A stretch of DNA of 61,899 nucleotides from Pseudomonas triticifolii (GTDB lineage: Bacteria > Pseudomonadota > Gammaproteobacteria > Pseudomonadales > Pseudomonadaceae), in assembly GCF_014358015.1 (NCBI RefSeq), contig NZ_JACONV010000025.1, positions 1-61,899 on the forward strand, in the 5' to 3' direction. A program made the position numbers and the translations under genes. This document shows, piece by piece, positions 54,116 to 61,899 of the stretch. The notes under the pieces are model-generated. The model was not told the DNA's origin. It ran no database searches and worked only from the letters and a program-made list of their open reading frames with translations. How positions within the stretch are numbered: position 1 is the stretch's first letter; every line of letters begins with the position of its first letter.

Positions 54116-55150
54116 TCAGAAGTTGTCGGGTATCTTGGCGCGCTCGCGAGCGGCGTCTCGCGTGATCACCCCTTTCTTGAGCAGGTCGGCCAGGCACATG
54201 TCCAGCGTCTGCATGCCCAGCGAACCGCCGGTTTGCATGGCCGAATACATCTGCGCCACCTTGTCCTCGCGGATCAGGTTACGAATCGCGGGTGTGCCCA
54301 TCATGATTTCGTGTGCCGCTACGCGCCCGCCGCCCACTTTCTTGAGCAGTGACTGCGACACCACTGCATGCAGGGACTCGGACAACATCGAGCGAATCAT
54401 GGATTTTTCCTGAGCAGGAAACACGTCCACGACACGGTCGATGGTCTTGGCCGCCGAGGTGGTGTGCAAGGTGCCGAACACCAGGTGACCGGTCTCGGCC
54501 GCCGTCAGCGCAAGGCGAATGGTTTCCAGGTCGCGCAGCTCGCCGACCATGATCACATCCGGGTCCTCACGCAGAGCCGACCGCAAGGCTTCCGAGAAGC
54601 CGAGTGTATCGCGATGCACTTCACGTTGGTTGACCAGGCACTTCTTGGAGTCGTGAACGAATTCGATCGGGTCTTCGATGGTCAGGATGTGGTGGTGCTT
54701 GTTGCAGTTGAGGTAGTCGATCATCGCCGCCAGCGTTGTCGACTTGCCTGACCCGGTCGGGCCGGTCACCAGCACCAGGCCGCGGGGCACGTCTGTAATC
54801 TTGCGAAACACACTGCCCATGCCCAGGTCTTCCATGCTCAGGATCCTGGAGGGAATGGTTCGAAATACCGCGCCTGCACCCCGGTTCTGGTTGAAGGCAT
54901 TGACCCGAAAACGTGCCACACCGGGCACCTCGAACGAAAAGTCAGTCTCCAGGTACTCCTCGAAGTCCTGACGCTGCTTGTCATTCATGATGTCGTAGAT
55001 CAGCGCCTTGGTTTCCTTCGCGTCGAGCGGGGGCAGGTTGATCCGCCGCACATCGCCGTCGACCCGAATCATCGGAGGAAGGCCTGCAGAGAGGTGCAAG
55101 TCCGACGCGCCCTGTTTGGCACTGAAGGCCAGCAGCTCGGTAATATCCAT
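54116..55150 (-). CDS. pilT: Type IV pilus retraction ATPase PilT
   Basis: 344-residue secretion-type ATPase. The Walker A loop GPTGSGKSTT lies at about 130-140, the Asp box and Walker B region with EDPIEF and REVHRDTLGFSEALRSALREDPDVIMVGELRD near 160-210, and the AIRNLIREDK motif of PilT near 285-295. It is a cytoplasmic hexamer that depolymerises pili, giving twitching motility. The start is ATG 55150 (DITELLAFSA). pilU, which follows pilT in P. aeruginosa, is absent here and the convergent C40 gene takes its place. Confidence 0.96.
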   Translation of the reverse strand: MDITELLAFSAKQGASDLHLSAGLPPMIRVDGDVRRINLPPLDAKETKALIYDIMNDKQRQDFEEYLETDFSFEVPGVARFRVNAFNQNRGAGAVFRTIPSRILSMEDLGMGSVFRKITDVPRGLVLVTGPTGSGKSTTLAAMIDYLNCNKHHHILTIEDPIEFVHDSKKCLVNQREVHRDTLGFSEALRSALREDPDVIMVGELRDLETIRLALTAAETGHLVFGTLHTTSAAKTIDRVVDVFPAQEKSMIRSMLSESLHAVVSQSLLKKVGGGRVAAHEIMMGTPAIRNLIREDKVAQMYSAMQTGGSLGMQTLDMCLADLLKKGVITRDAARERAKIPDNF

Positions 55151-55205
55151 ACAGCTCCTCAATCACATAGAATGCCGCAGACTTTAGCCCTGCTGGCGCA
55201 AATCA

Positions 55206-55892
55206 ATGTCCACGATAGCATCGAACATTTCAACGCTCGAACAGCGAATTCGTACAGCGACCGTTGAGGCCCAGCGCGACCCGGCCTCGGTGGGTCTGCT
55301 GGCGGTGAGCAAAACCAAGCCTTCCAGCGACCTGCGTGAAGCCTATGCTGCCGGTTTGCGCGACTTTGGCGAAAACTATTTGCAGGAAGCCCTGAGCAAA
55401 CAGGCTGAATTGGCCGACCTGCCCTTGTGCTGGCACTTCATTGGCCCCATTCAATCGAACAAGACGCGTGCAATCGCCGAACACTTCGCCTGGGTACATT
55501 CCGTGGATCGCCTGAAAATCGCTCAACGCCTCTCCGAGCAACGTCCTGAAGGCATGGAACCGCTCAATATCTGCATTCAGGTCAATGTCAGCGGCGAGAC
55601 CAGCAAATCCGGCTGCACGCCAGAGGACCTGCCTGCACTGGCAAGCGCCATCAGCGCCCTGCCGCGCTTGAAGCTGCGAGGCCTGATGGCGATTCCCGAG
55701 CCGACTGAAGACCGCGATGAGCAGCAGGCCGCGTTCGCAGCTGTACGCACGCTGCAGGAGCAACTGGGCCTGCCACTCGACACACTCTCCATGGGCATGA
55801 GCCACGACCTGGAAGCCGCCATCGCGCAAGGCGCAACCTGGGTCAGGGTCGGCACCGCTCTGTTTGGCGCCCGCGACTACGGCCAGACCTAA
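55206..55892 (+). CDS. yggS: YggS-family PLP homeostasis protein
   Basis: 228-residue type-III-fold PLP-binding protein. The cofactor Lys lies in LLAVSKTKPSSDL (about residue 36), and FGENYLQEA, WHFIGPIQSNKTR and SMGMSHDLEAAI(A) are the other family blocks. It controls vitamin B6 and amino-acid balance. ATG 55206, divergent from pilT (55-bp gap) and 23 bp before proC, as in many Pseudomonas and Vibrio genomes. Confidence 0.95.
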   Translation: MSTIASNISTLEQRIRTATVEAQRDPASVGLLAVSKTKPSSDLREAYAAGLRDFGENYLQEALSKQAELADLPLCWHFIGPIQSNKTRAIAEHFAWVHSVDRLKIAQRLSEQRPEGMEPLNICIQVNVSGETSKSGCTPEDLPALASAISALPRLKLRGLMAIPEPTEDRDEQQAAFAAVRTLQEQLGLPLDTLSMGMSHDLEAAIAQGATWVRVGTALFGARDYGQT

Positions 55893-55915
55893 CTTTCCAC
55901 ACAAGGACCTCATTG

Positions 55916-56734
55916 ATGAGCAAGACTCGTATCGCCTTCATCGGCGCCGGAAACATGGCCTCCAGCCTGATTGGCGGCCTGCGCGCGCAAGGCGTTGACG
56001 CGGCGCTGATCTGCGCCAGCGCGCCGGGTGCCGAAACTCGCGAACGCATTGCGACCGAGCATGGCATCAGCGTATTCGCCGACAACGCCGAGGCGGTCAG
56101 GCATGCGGATGTTGTGGTGCTGGCGGTCAAGCCGCAGATGATGAAGGCCGTGTGCCAGGCGCTCAAACCCAGCCTTGAAGCGCATCAACTGATCGTGTCG
56201 GTTGCCGCGGGCATCACCTGCGCCAGCCTGACCGCCTGGCTCGGCGAGCTACCTGTCGTGCGCTGCATGCCCAATACGCCTTCGCTGCTGCGCCAAGGCG
56301 CGAGCGGCCTGTACGCCACAGCTAACGTCACAGCGGCACAACGCGAGCAGGCCGAGCACATGCTGTCGGCCGTCGGCATTGCGGTCTGGGTCGAGCAGGA
56401 AAAACACATGGACGCCGTGACCGCTGTGTCCGGCAGCGGTCCTGCGTATTTTTTCCTGATGATGGAAGCGATGACCGCCGCAGGTGTGAAACTGGGCCTG
56501 CCGGAAGACATCGCCAAAAAGCTCACCCTGCAAACCGCGCTGGGCTCAGCGCTGATCGCCACCGGCAGCGACACGGATGCAGGCGAACTGCGTCGCCGTG
56601 TCACCTCGCCAGGCGGAACCACGGAAGCAGCGATCAAGGCATTTCAGACAGGCGGGTTCGAAGCACTGGTGGAAACCGCGCTGACCGCCGCCGATCATCG
56701 CGCAGCCGAACTGGCTGAGCAACTGGGCAACTAA
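55916..56734 (+). CDS. proC: Pyrroline-5-carboxylate reductase
   Basis: 272-residue enzyme. RIAFIGAGNMASSLIGGL is the NAD(P)-binding start, MPNTPSLLRQGASGLY is the middle block and TAVSGSGPAYFF the family signature. It performs the last step of proline synthesis. ATG 55916 (AAGGA upstream), 27 bp before yggT. Together with putA the window carries both directions of proline metabolism. Confidence 0.97.
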   Translation: MSKTRIAFIGAGNMASSLIGGLRAQGVDAALICASAPGAETRERIATEHGISVFADNAEAVRHADVVVLAVKPQMMKAVCQALKPSLEAHQLIVSVAAGITCASLTAWLGELPVVRCMPNTPSLLRQGASGLYATANVTAAQREQAEHMLSAVGIAVWVEQEKHMDAVTAVSGSGPAYFFLMMEAMTAAGVKLGLPEDIAKKLTLQTALGSALIATGSDTDAGELRRRVTSPGGTTEAAIKAFQTGGFEALVETALTAADHRAAELAEQLGN

Positions 56735-56761
56735 TTTTCAGGTCTTTTTCGGAGCAGATTG

Positions 56762-57352
56762 ATGATCGGATTGAACACCGCTGCAATTTTCGTCCTGCAA
56801 ACCCTCGGCAGTCTGTACCTGCTGATCGTTCTGTTGCGCTTTGTGCTGCAACTGGTGCGCGCCAACTTCTACAACCCGCTGAGCCAGTTCATCGTCAAGG
56901 CCACTCAGCCGCTGCTCAAGCCACTGCGCCGTATCATCCCGAGTGTATTCGGGCTGGACATGTCGTCACTGGTGCTGGCGATCATTGTGCAGATTATTTT
57001 GATGGCCCTGACCCTGCTCTTGATGTTCGGCACAACGGGTGAGCCGCTGAAACTGCCGGTCTGGGCGATCATTGGCGTGACTGCGCTGTTCCTGAATATT
57101 TTCTTCTTCGCGCTGATCGTGAGCGTGATCCTGTCATGGGTCGCACCAGGCAGTCACAATCCGGCGGCGGAACTGGTCAATCAGATCTGTGAACCGGCAC
57201 TGGCACCCTTCCGCAAAATCGTCCCGAACCTGGGCGGTCTCGACATCTCGCCGATCCTGGCGTTTCTGGTAATCAAGCTGCTGGACATGCTGGTCATCAA
57301 CAACCTGGCGATCATGAGCGGTATGCCAGACGTGCTGCGTTTGTTGATGTGA
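56762..57352 (+). CDS. yggT: YggT-family membrane protein
   Basis: 196-residue inner-membrane protein with two YGGT domains. LVRANFYNPLSQFIVKATQPLLKPLRRIIPS is in the first half and the second half repeats NQICEPALAPFRKIVPNLGGLDISPI. The biological role is unclear, and E. coli YggT has been linked to osmotic tolerance. ATG 56762 has GGAG 7 nt upstream. It is last in yggS-proC-yggT and is followed by a hairpin. Confidence 0.93.
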   Translation: MIGLNTAAIFVLQTLGSLYLLIVLLRFVLQLVRANFYNPLSQFIVKATQPLLKPLRRIIPSVFGLDMSSLVLAIIVQIILMALTLLLMFGTTGEPLKLPVWAIIGVTALFLNIFFFALIVSVILSWVAPGSHNPAAELVNQICEPALAPFRKIVPNLGGLDISPILAFLVIKLLDMLVINNLAIMSGMPDVLRLLM

Positions 57353-57364
57353 TCCATCAAAGAT

Positions 57365-57395
57365 GAACATGCCCATGCGCTGCGTGGGCATGTTC
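57365..57395 (+). terminator. Hairpin downstream of yggT
   Basis: Perfect 11-bp stem GAACATGCCCA / TGGGCATGTTC with a 9-nt loop, 12 bp after the yggT stop. No T-run follows. Confidence 0.6.
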
Positions 57396-57463
57396 TGCCG
57401 CTGGAATGCATGTCCAGGTCAGCTCCTACCACTGACCCTGCCTGCCTGACGACCATTCCCTTA

Positions 57464-57492
57464 TTGCCGCTACACCCCACGGTCTTTAGACT
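57464..57492 (+). promoter_or_regulatory. Putative sigma-70 promoter of metX-metW
   Basis: TTGCCG (57464-57469) and TAGACT (57487-57492), 17-bp spacer, 30 bp before ATG 57522. No SAM or methionine riboswitch-like leader fits the short remaining space. Confidence 0.5.
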
Positions 57493-57521
57493 TACGCCTC
57501 ATTCAAGCGAGAGCAGGGTCG

Positions 57522-58661
57522 ATGCCCACGGTCTTTCCCCACGATTCTGTCGGTCTGGTCACACCGCAACTGGCGCATTTCAGCGAGCCTCTGGCGCTGG
57601 CGTGTGGCCGTTCGCTGCCGGCCTACGACCTGATTTACGAAACCTACGGTCAACTCAACGATACGGCCAGCAATGCCGTGCTGATCTGTCACGCGCTGTC
57701 CGGGCATCATCATGCAGCGGGCTTTCATAGCGTCGACGATCGCAAGCCCGGCTGGTGGGACAGTTGCATCGGCCCCGGCAAGCCCATCGACACCCGCAAA
57801 TTCTTCGTCGTCAGCCTGAACAACCTGGGCGGCTGCAACGGCTCGACCGGCCCCAGCAGCATCGACCCGGACACCGGCAAGCCGTTCGGTGCCAACTTCC
57901 CGGTCGTGACCGTGGAAGACTGGGTCAACAGTCAGGCCCGTCTGGCCGACGTACTGGGCATTGCGCAGTGGGCGGCGGTCATCGGCGGCAGTCTGGGCGG
58001 CATGCAGGCGCTGCAATGGACCATCAGCTACCCGGACCGCGTGCGCCACTGCCTGGCAATCGCCTCGGCTCCCAAGCTGTCGGCACAGAACATCGCGTTC
58101 AACGAAGTGGCGCGTCAGGCCATTCTCACCGATCCCGAATTCCATGGTGGCTCGTTTCAGGAGCGCGGTGTGATCCCCAAACGCGGGCTGATGCTGGCGC
58201 GCATGGTCGGGCACATCACCTACCTGTCCGATGACTCGATGGGTGAAAAATTCGGCCGTGGCCTGAAGAGCGAGAAGCTCAACTACGACTTCCACAGCGT
58301 CGAGTTTCAGGTCGAGAGCTACCTGCGTTATCAAGGCGAAGAGTTTTCCGGGCGTTTCGACGCCAATACCTACCTGTTGATGACCAAAGCCCTGGATTAC
58401 TTCGACCCGGCAGCGAACTTCAACGACGATCTGGCCAAAACGTTTGCCAACGCCACGGCGAAGTTCTGCGTGATGTCGTTCACCACCGACTGGCGCTTCT
58501 CGCCAGCGCGTTCCCGCGAGCTGGTGGACGCGTTGATGGCTGCACGCAAGGACGTCTGCTACCTGGAAATCGATGCGCCTCAGGGCCACGACGCCTTTCT
58601 GATCCCGATCCCGCGCTACCTGCAGGCGTTCAGTAATTACATGAATCGAATTTCGCTGTGA
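57522..58661 (+). CDS. metX: Homoserine O-acyltransferase MetX
   Basis: 379-residue alpha/beta-hydrolase-fold enzyme of methionine synthesis. Catalytic Ser at about 157 is in GGSLGGMQALQW, the Asp and His in the last third (His at about 356 in PQGHDAFLI), and LNNLGGCNGSTGPSS is the family block. In Pseudomonas, MetX generally uses succinyl-CoA (MetXS), but the donor is not proven from sequence alone. ATG 57522. It is co-transcribed with metW (7-bp gap). Confidence 0.95.
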   Translation: MPTVFPHDSVGLVTPQLAHFSEPLALACGRSLPAYDLIYETYGQLNDTASNAVLICHALSGHHHAAGFHSVDDRKPGWWDSCIGPGKPIDTRKFFVVSLNNLGGCNGSTGPSSIDPDTGKPFGANFPVVTVEDWVNSQARLADVLGIAQWAAVIGGSLGGMQALQWTISYPDRVRHCLAIASAPKLSAQNIAFNEVARQAILTDPEFHGGSFQERGVIPKRGLMLARMVGHITYLSDDSMGEKFGRGLKSEKLNYDFHSVEFQVESYLRYQGEEFSGRFDANTYLLMTKALDYFDPAANFNDDLAKTFANATAKFCVMSFTTDWRFSPARSRELVDALMAARKDVCYLEIDAPQGHDAFLIPIPRYLQAFSNYMNRISL

Positions 58662-58668
58662 GGATGTC

Positions 58669-59289
58669 ATGAGAGCCGATCTGGAAATCATCCAGGAATG
58701 GATTCCCGCTGGCAGCCGCGTGCTCGACCTGGGGTGCGGCGATGGCGAACTGCTGACCTGGCTGCGTGACCACAAGCAGGTTACCGGCTACGGACTGGAA
58801 AACGACGCAGACAACATCGCCCAGTGTGTCGCCAAGGGCATCAATGTCATCGAACAGGACCTGGACAAAGGGCTGGGCAACTTCGCCAGCAACAGCTTCG
58901 ACGTCGTGGTCATGACCCAGGCGCTGCAGGCCGTGCATTACCCGGACCGCATCCTCGACGAGATGCTGCGCGTCGGGCGGCAGTGCATCATCACTTTCCC
59001 GAACTTCGGCCACTGGCGCTGCCGCTGGTATCTGGCGAGCAAGGGGCGCATGCCGGTCTCCGACTTTCTACCGTACACCTGGTACAACACGCCGAACATT
59101 CACTTCTGCACTTTCGGCGACTTCGAAGAACTGTGCCGTGAACGCGATGCGCAGGTCCTCGACCGACTGGCGGTCGATCAGCAACACCGCCACGGGTGGG
59201 CCAGCAAACTCTGGCCTAACCTGTTGGGTGAAATCGGCATCTATCGCGTCACCAGCCCTGGGCTGACAGACCACCGGATCGCCGTGTAA
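58669..59289 (+). CDS. metW: Methionine biosynthesis protein MetW
   Basis: 206-residue class-I SAM-binding fold protein. Motif I RVLDLGCGDGELLTWL is followed by GLENDADNIAQCV and NFGHWRCRWYLASKGRMP, which is typical of MetW. It partners MetX in homoserine acylation. ATG 58669, 7 bp after metX. Confidence 0.95.
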   Translation: MRADLEIIQEWIPAGSRVLDLGCGDGELLTWLRDHKQVTGYGLENDADNIAQCVAKGINVIEQDLDKGLGNFASNSFDVVVMTQALQAVHYPDRILDEMLRVGRQCIITFPNFGHWRCRWYLASKGRMPVSDFLPYTWYNTPNIHFCTFGDFEELCRERDAQVLDRLAVDQQHRHGWASKLWPNLLGEIGIYRVTSPGLTDHRIAV

Positions 59290-59313
59290 CGCTGCGTTTT
59301 CGAGGAAAGCGAC

Positions 59314-59748
59314 ATGAGCCGCCTGATGCTTTCTCTGCTGATCGCCAGCCTCAGCCTGCCTGCGCTGGCAGCGGACGCCATAAAGGGCAATCGGCAAGAG
59401 ACATTCGGCGACGTCACCGTTCACTACAGCACGTTCAATTCAACGGTGCTGCAACCGGACATCGCCCAGGGTGCCGAACTGATCCGCAGCAATGCACAGG
59501 GCGTCATCCACGTCTCTTTGATCCGCAACGGCAAGCCGCAACCCGCGCAGGTCAGCGGCACGATCAAGAACCTGACCAACGACGGGCTGCCGCTGATATT
59601 CAAGCCGGTCACCGAATACGACGCGGTCAGCTACGTGGCGCAGTACCCTGTGCCGCAACAAGAAGTGCGAATTTTCGACATTGCTGTCCAGACGGGCGGC
59701 GATACTTACCGTTTCAGTTTTAACCAGGAACTCTTTCCGGGCACATGA
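59314..59748 (+). CDS. DUF4426 periplasmic protein
   Basis: 144-residue secreted protein with a signal peptide (MSRLMLSLLIASLSLPALA, cleavage before ADAIKG) and a DUF4426 domain (HYSTFNSTVLQPDIAQ at the start). Function is unknown. It is linked to metX-metW by a 24-bp gap and overlaps the rdgB start (ATGA), so it belongs to the same operon. ATG 59314. Confidence 0.9.
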   Translation: MSRLMLSLLIASLSLPALAADAIKGNRQETFGDVTVHYSTFNSTVLQPDIAQGAELIRSNAQGVIHVSLIRNGKPQPAQVSGTIKNLTNDGLPLIFKPVTEYDAVSYVAQYPVPQQEVRIFDIAVQTGGDTYRFSFNQELFPGT

Positions 59749-60341
59749 TGAACCTTACCCAACTCGTACTGGCCAGCCACAACGCTGGCAAGCTCAAAGA
59801 ACTCCAGGCCATGCTCGGCGACAGCGTCACCCTGCGCTCGGTGGGCGAATTCAGTCAGGTGGAACCTGAAGAGACCGGCCTGTCGTTCGTCGAGAACGCC
59901 ATCCTCAAGGCTCGCAATGCAGCGCGCCTGTCCGGCCTGCCGGCGCTGGCAGACGACTCGGGGCTGGCCGTGGACTTTCTCGGCGGTGCGCCGGGCATTT
60001 ATTCGGCACGCTACGCAGACGGCAAGGGCGACGCGGCCAACAACGCCAAGCTGCTGGAGGCACTGAAAGACGTGCCGGACGAGCAGCGCGGTGCGCAGTT
60101 CGTGTGTGTACTGGCGCTGGTGCGTCATGCAGACGACCCGCTGCCGATCCTGTGTGAGGGCCTGTGGCATGGGCGCATCCTGCATACGGCCAGCGGCGAC
60201 CATGGCTTTGGTTACGACCCCTTGTTTTGGGTGCCGGAGCGCGACTGCTCCAGCGCAGAGCTGGGCCCTGTGGAGAAAAACCAGCTCAGCCATCGCGCCC
60301 GCGCCATGGTTCTGCTGCGCCAGCGCCTGGGTCTGAAATGA
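59745..60341 (+). CDS. rdgB: XTP/dITP pyrophosphatase RdgB
   Basis: 198-residue Ham1-family enzyme. LVLASHNAGKLKEL is the nucleotide pocket, LADDSGLAVDFLGGAPGIYSARYA holds the metal ligands, and GFGYDPLFWVP and SHRARAM complete the site. It removes deaminated purine nucleotides. The ATG at 59745 overlaps the previous stop, and the next ATG (59748) would shorten the protein by one residue. It overlaps hemW by 4 bp. Confidence 0.96.
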   Translation: MMNLTQLVLASHNAGKLKELQAMLGDSVTLRSVGEFSQVEPEETGLSFVENAILKARNAARLSGLPALADDSGLAVDFLGGAPGIYSARYADGKGDAANNAKLLEALKDVPDEQRGAQFVCVLALVRHADDPLPILCEGLWHGRILHTASGDHGFGYDPLFWVPERDCSSAELGPVEKNQLSHRARAMVLLRQRLGLK

Positions 60342-61552
60342 TCCACGATCCGCCTGCGCAGCCGCTGTTCCTGAGCGAGACCGGTTTCTCGTCAGACGGC
60401 CCGCGCCCCGCGCTGCCACACTTGCCGCCGCTGTCGTTGTACATCCATATCCCGTGGTGCGTGCGCAAATGCCCGTACTGCGACTTCAACTCGCACACCG
60501 CAAGCCCGGTGCTGCCGGAACAGGAATACGTCGACGCGCTGCTGGCCGACCTGGATCAGGATCTGCCACACGTCTACGGCCGCGAGCTGCAGTCAATCTT
60601 CTTCGGTGGTGGCACGCCCAGCCTGTTCAGCGCCGACGCGCTGGGACGCTTGCTCAAAGGGGTGGAACAACGCATTCGGTTCGCCAGCGACATCGAAATC
60701 ACCCTGGAAGCCAACCCCGGCACGTTCGAGCAGGCCAAGTTCAGCGCCTATCGCGCACTGGGCATCAATCGGCTGTCCATCGGCATCCAGAGCTTTCAGG
60801 AATCCAAACTCAAGGCGCTGGGCCGGATTCACAATGGCGACGAAGCGATCCGCGCAGCCGACATGGCGCGTCAGGCCGGATTCGACAATTTCAATCTGGA
60901 CCTGATGCACGGCTTGCCGGATCAGTCACAGGACGAAGCACTGGCTGACCTGCACCAGGCCATCGCACTGAAACCGACGCACCTGTCCTGGTATCAACTG
61001 ACGCTGGAACCCAATACGGTGTTCTGGAACCAGCCACCCGTGCTGCCGGAAGACGACATCCTCTGGGATATTCAGGAAACGGGTCAGCAACTGCTGGCCG
61101 ATCATGGCTACGCGCAGTACGAGGTCTCGGCTTATGCACAGCCCGGCAAACCGGCGCGCCACAATCTGAACTACTGGGCTTTCGGTGATTTCATCGGCAT
61201 CGGTGCGGGCGCGCACGGCAAGCTGAGCCATCTGGATGGACGTATTTTCCGCACCTGGAAGACGCGGCTGCCCAAGGATTACCTGAACCCGGACAAGCCG
61301 TTTCAGGCCGGCACGAAGCTGTTGCCGCTGGACGAATTGCCCTTCGAATTCCTGATGAACGCCCTGCGCCTTACAAATGGCGTGGACGCTGCATTATTTC
61401 GGGAAAGAACGGGTCTAAGCGTCGACTCACTGGCCAGCGCTCGCAAGCAGGCGGAGCAACGCGGTCTGCTGCAGACTGATCCGACACGTCTGGTAGCAAC
61501 GCCACAAGGCCAGCTTTTCCTCAACGACTTGTTGCAATACTTTCTGATCTAA
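60338..61552 (+). CDS. hemW: HemW, radical-SAM heme chaperone-like protein
   Basis: 404-residue radical-SAM protein. The [4Fe-4S] motif CxxxCxxC is at residues 41-48 (CVRKCPYC), GGGTPSLF (about 88) binds SAM, and SIGIQSFQESKL and a HemN-type C-terminal domain follow. It was once called oxygen-independent coproporphyrinogen oxidase, but HemW-type proteins insert heme into respiratory enzymes. The start is ATG 60338, overlapping rdgB (ATGA). It is followed at 9 bp by the DUF3392 gene. Confidence 0.95.
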   Translation: MIHDPPAQPLFLSETGFSSDGPRPALPHLPPLSLYIHIPWCVRKCPYCDFNSHTASPVLPEQEYVDALLADLDQDLPHVYGRELQSIFFGGGTPSLFSADALGRLLKGVEQRIRFASDIEITLEANPGTFEQAKFSAYRALGINRLSIGIQSFQESKLKALGRIHNGDEAIRAADMARQAGFDNFNLDLMHGLPDQSQDEALADLHQAIALKPTHLSWYQLTLEPNTVFWNQPPVLPEDDILWDIQETGQQLLADHGYAQYEVSAYAQPGKPARHNLNYWAFGDFIGIGAGAHGKLSHLDGRIFRTWKTRLPKDYLNPDKPFQAGTKLLPLDELPFEFLMNALRLTNGVDAALFRERTGLSVDSLASARKQAEQRGLLQTDPTRLVATPQGQLFLNDLLQYFLI

Positions 61553-61561
61553 GGACCCTGC

Positions 61562-61885
61562 ATGGATCTCGTACTCGATCTGCTCGCCACCGTGTCACGC
61601 TGGAGTCGCAGCAACCTTTCAGAGATCGCCCTGGCGCTGGTGGGCTGCCTGCTGGTGCTGTTCGGCTCTGACGTCAAAGGCTGGCTGGAACAGCGCGTGG
61701 GCAGCATGGCAGGCGCCTTGCGCATCCCGATCATGGCCCTGCTGTGCACTGTCGGCAGCGGCCTGGCCCTGATCTACGCGACCCCTTGGGTCGTGCGCGG
61801 CCTGAGCCAGTTCAACAACTACAGCCTTGCGCCGGTGTTGTTGGTGGTACTGGTGCTGATCGGGGTGGTTGCGGACAGAAAGTGA
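61562..61885 (+). CDS. DUF3392 inner-membrane protein
   Basis: 107-residue protein with three membrane segments (about 20-38, 52-73 and 83-103), matching the small DUF3392 family. Function is unknown. ATG 61562 (AAGGA about 7 nt upstream), 9 bp after hemW. It is the last gene of the window. Confidence 0.88.
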   Translation: MDLVLDLLATVSRWSRSNLSEIALALVGCLLVLFGSDVKGWLEQRVGSMAGALRIPIMALLCTVGSGLALIYATPWVVRGLSQFNNYSLAPVLLVVLVLIGVVADRK

Positions 61886-61899
61886 TGGCGAGGACCCGG

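Noticed and set aside
57396..57521. Possible SAM riboswitch upstream of metX
   Set aside because: Only 30 nt separate the promoter candidate from the start codon; no riboswitch-like pairing was found.

Overview
The window is a GC-rich Pseudomonas chromosome segment, most likely from the P. syringae group. Two things point there. First, the block pilG-pilH-pilI-pilJ-chpA-chpC / gshB-tonB3-algH-ruvX-pyrR-pyrB-pyrC' / pilT / yggS-proC-yggT-metX-metW-DUF4426-rdgB-hemW is the conserved Pseudomonas order (PA0385-PA0415 region of P. aeruginosa). Second, the intergenic gaps carry many REP palindromes of the type common in P. syringae (arms starting GTGGGAG, with cores such as GCGGCTTGCCGGCGATG). Nearly every gene reads as an intact chromosomal gene. 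No rRNA, tRNA, IS transposase, prophage or CRISPR array was seen.

Layout. 1-434: REP pair and 84-bp tandem spacer repeats. 435-4622: adjacent TldD-like/PmbA-like gene pair and an MFS exporter. 4832-10018: RNA helicase DbpA, a YhiN-like flavoprotein and a YccS-type membrane protein. 9999-12450: periplasmic solute-binding protein, GNAT acetyltransferase, small winged-helix protein and YgjP-like metallopeptidase. 12502-15607: REC-PAS-GGDEF-EAL protein and a PL7 polysaccharide lyase. 15693-21582: proline catabolism (putP and putA, divergent, with six GTTGCA PutA-operator-like sites between them). 21804-23606: acyl-CoA dehydrogenase. 23615-28829: two tandem paralogous large toxin-like proteins with a C-terminal ADP-ribosyltransferase-like signature. 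29054-35745: K+/H+ antiporter, MscK-type mechanosensitive channel and SelO. 35746-36218: gene-free segment with a 41-bp direct repeat, an intrinsic terminator and a striking three-way-junction palindrome. 36219-46218: Pil-Chp chemosensory operon on the minus strand. 46463-52614: gshB, tonB3, algH, ruvX, pyrR, pyrB, pyrC'. 52712-55150: TM2 protein, NlpC/P60 hydrolase and pilT. 55206-61885: yggS-proC-yggT, metX-metW-DUF4426-rdgB-hemW and DUF3392.

Functional themes. Type IV pilus control is represented by Pil-Chp signalling, PilT retraction and TonB3. The operon lacks the methyltransferase PilK and methylesterase ChpB, so classical adaptation appears to be missing at this locus. Proline is handled in both directions (putP/putA uptake and degradation, proC synthesis). 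Pyrimidine synthesis uses the Pseudomonas arrangement in which pyrB overlaps an apparently non-catalytic dihydroorotase, pyrC'. Methionine is made through MetX/MetW.

The parts most worth follow-up are the tandem ADP-ribosyltransferase-like toxins, the structured repeat between selO and chpC, the reduced Pil-Chp system and the TIR-bounded REP unit upstream of the YhiN-like gene.
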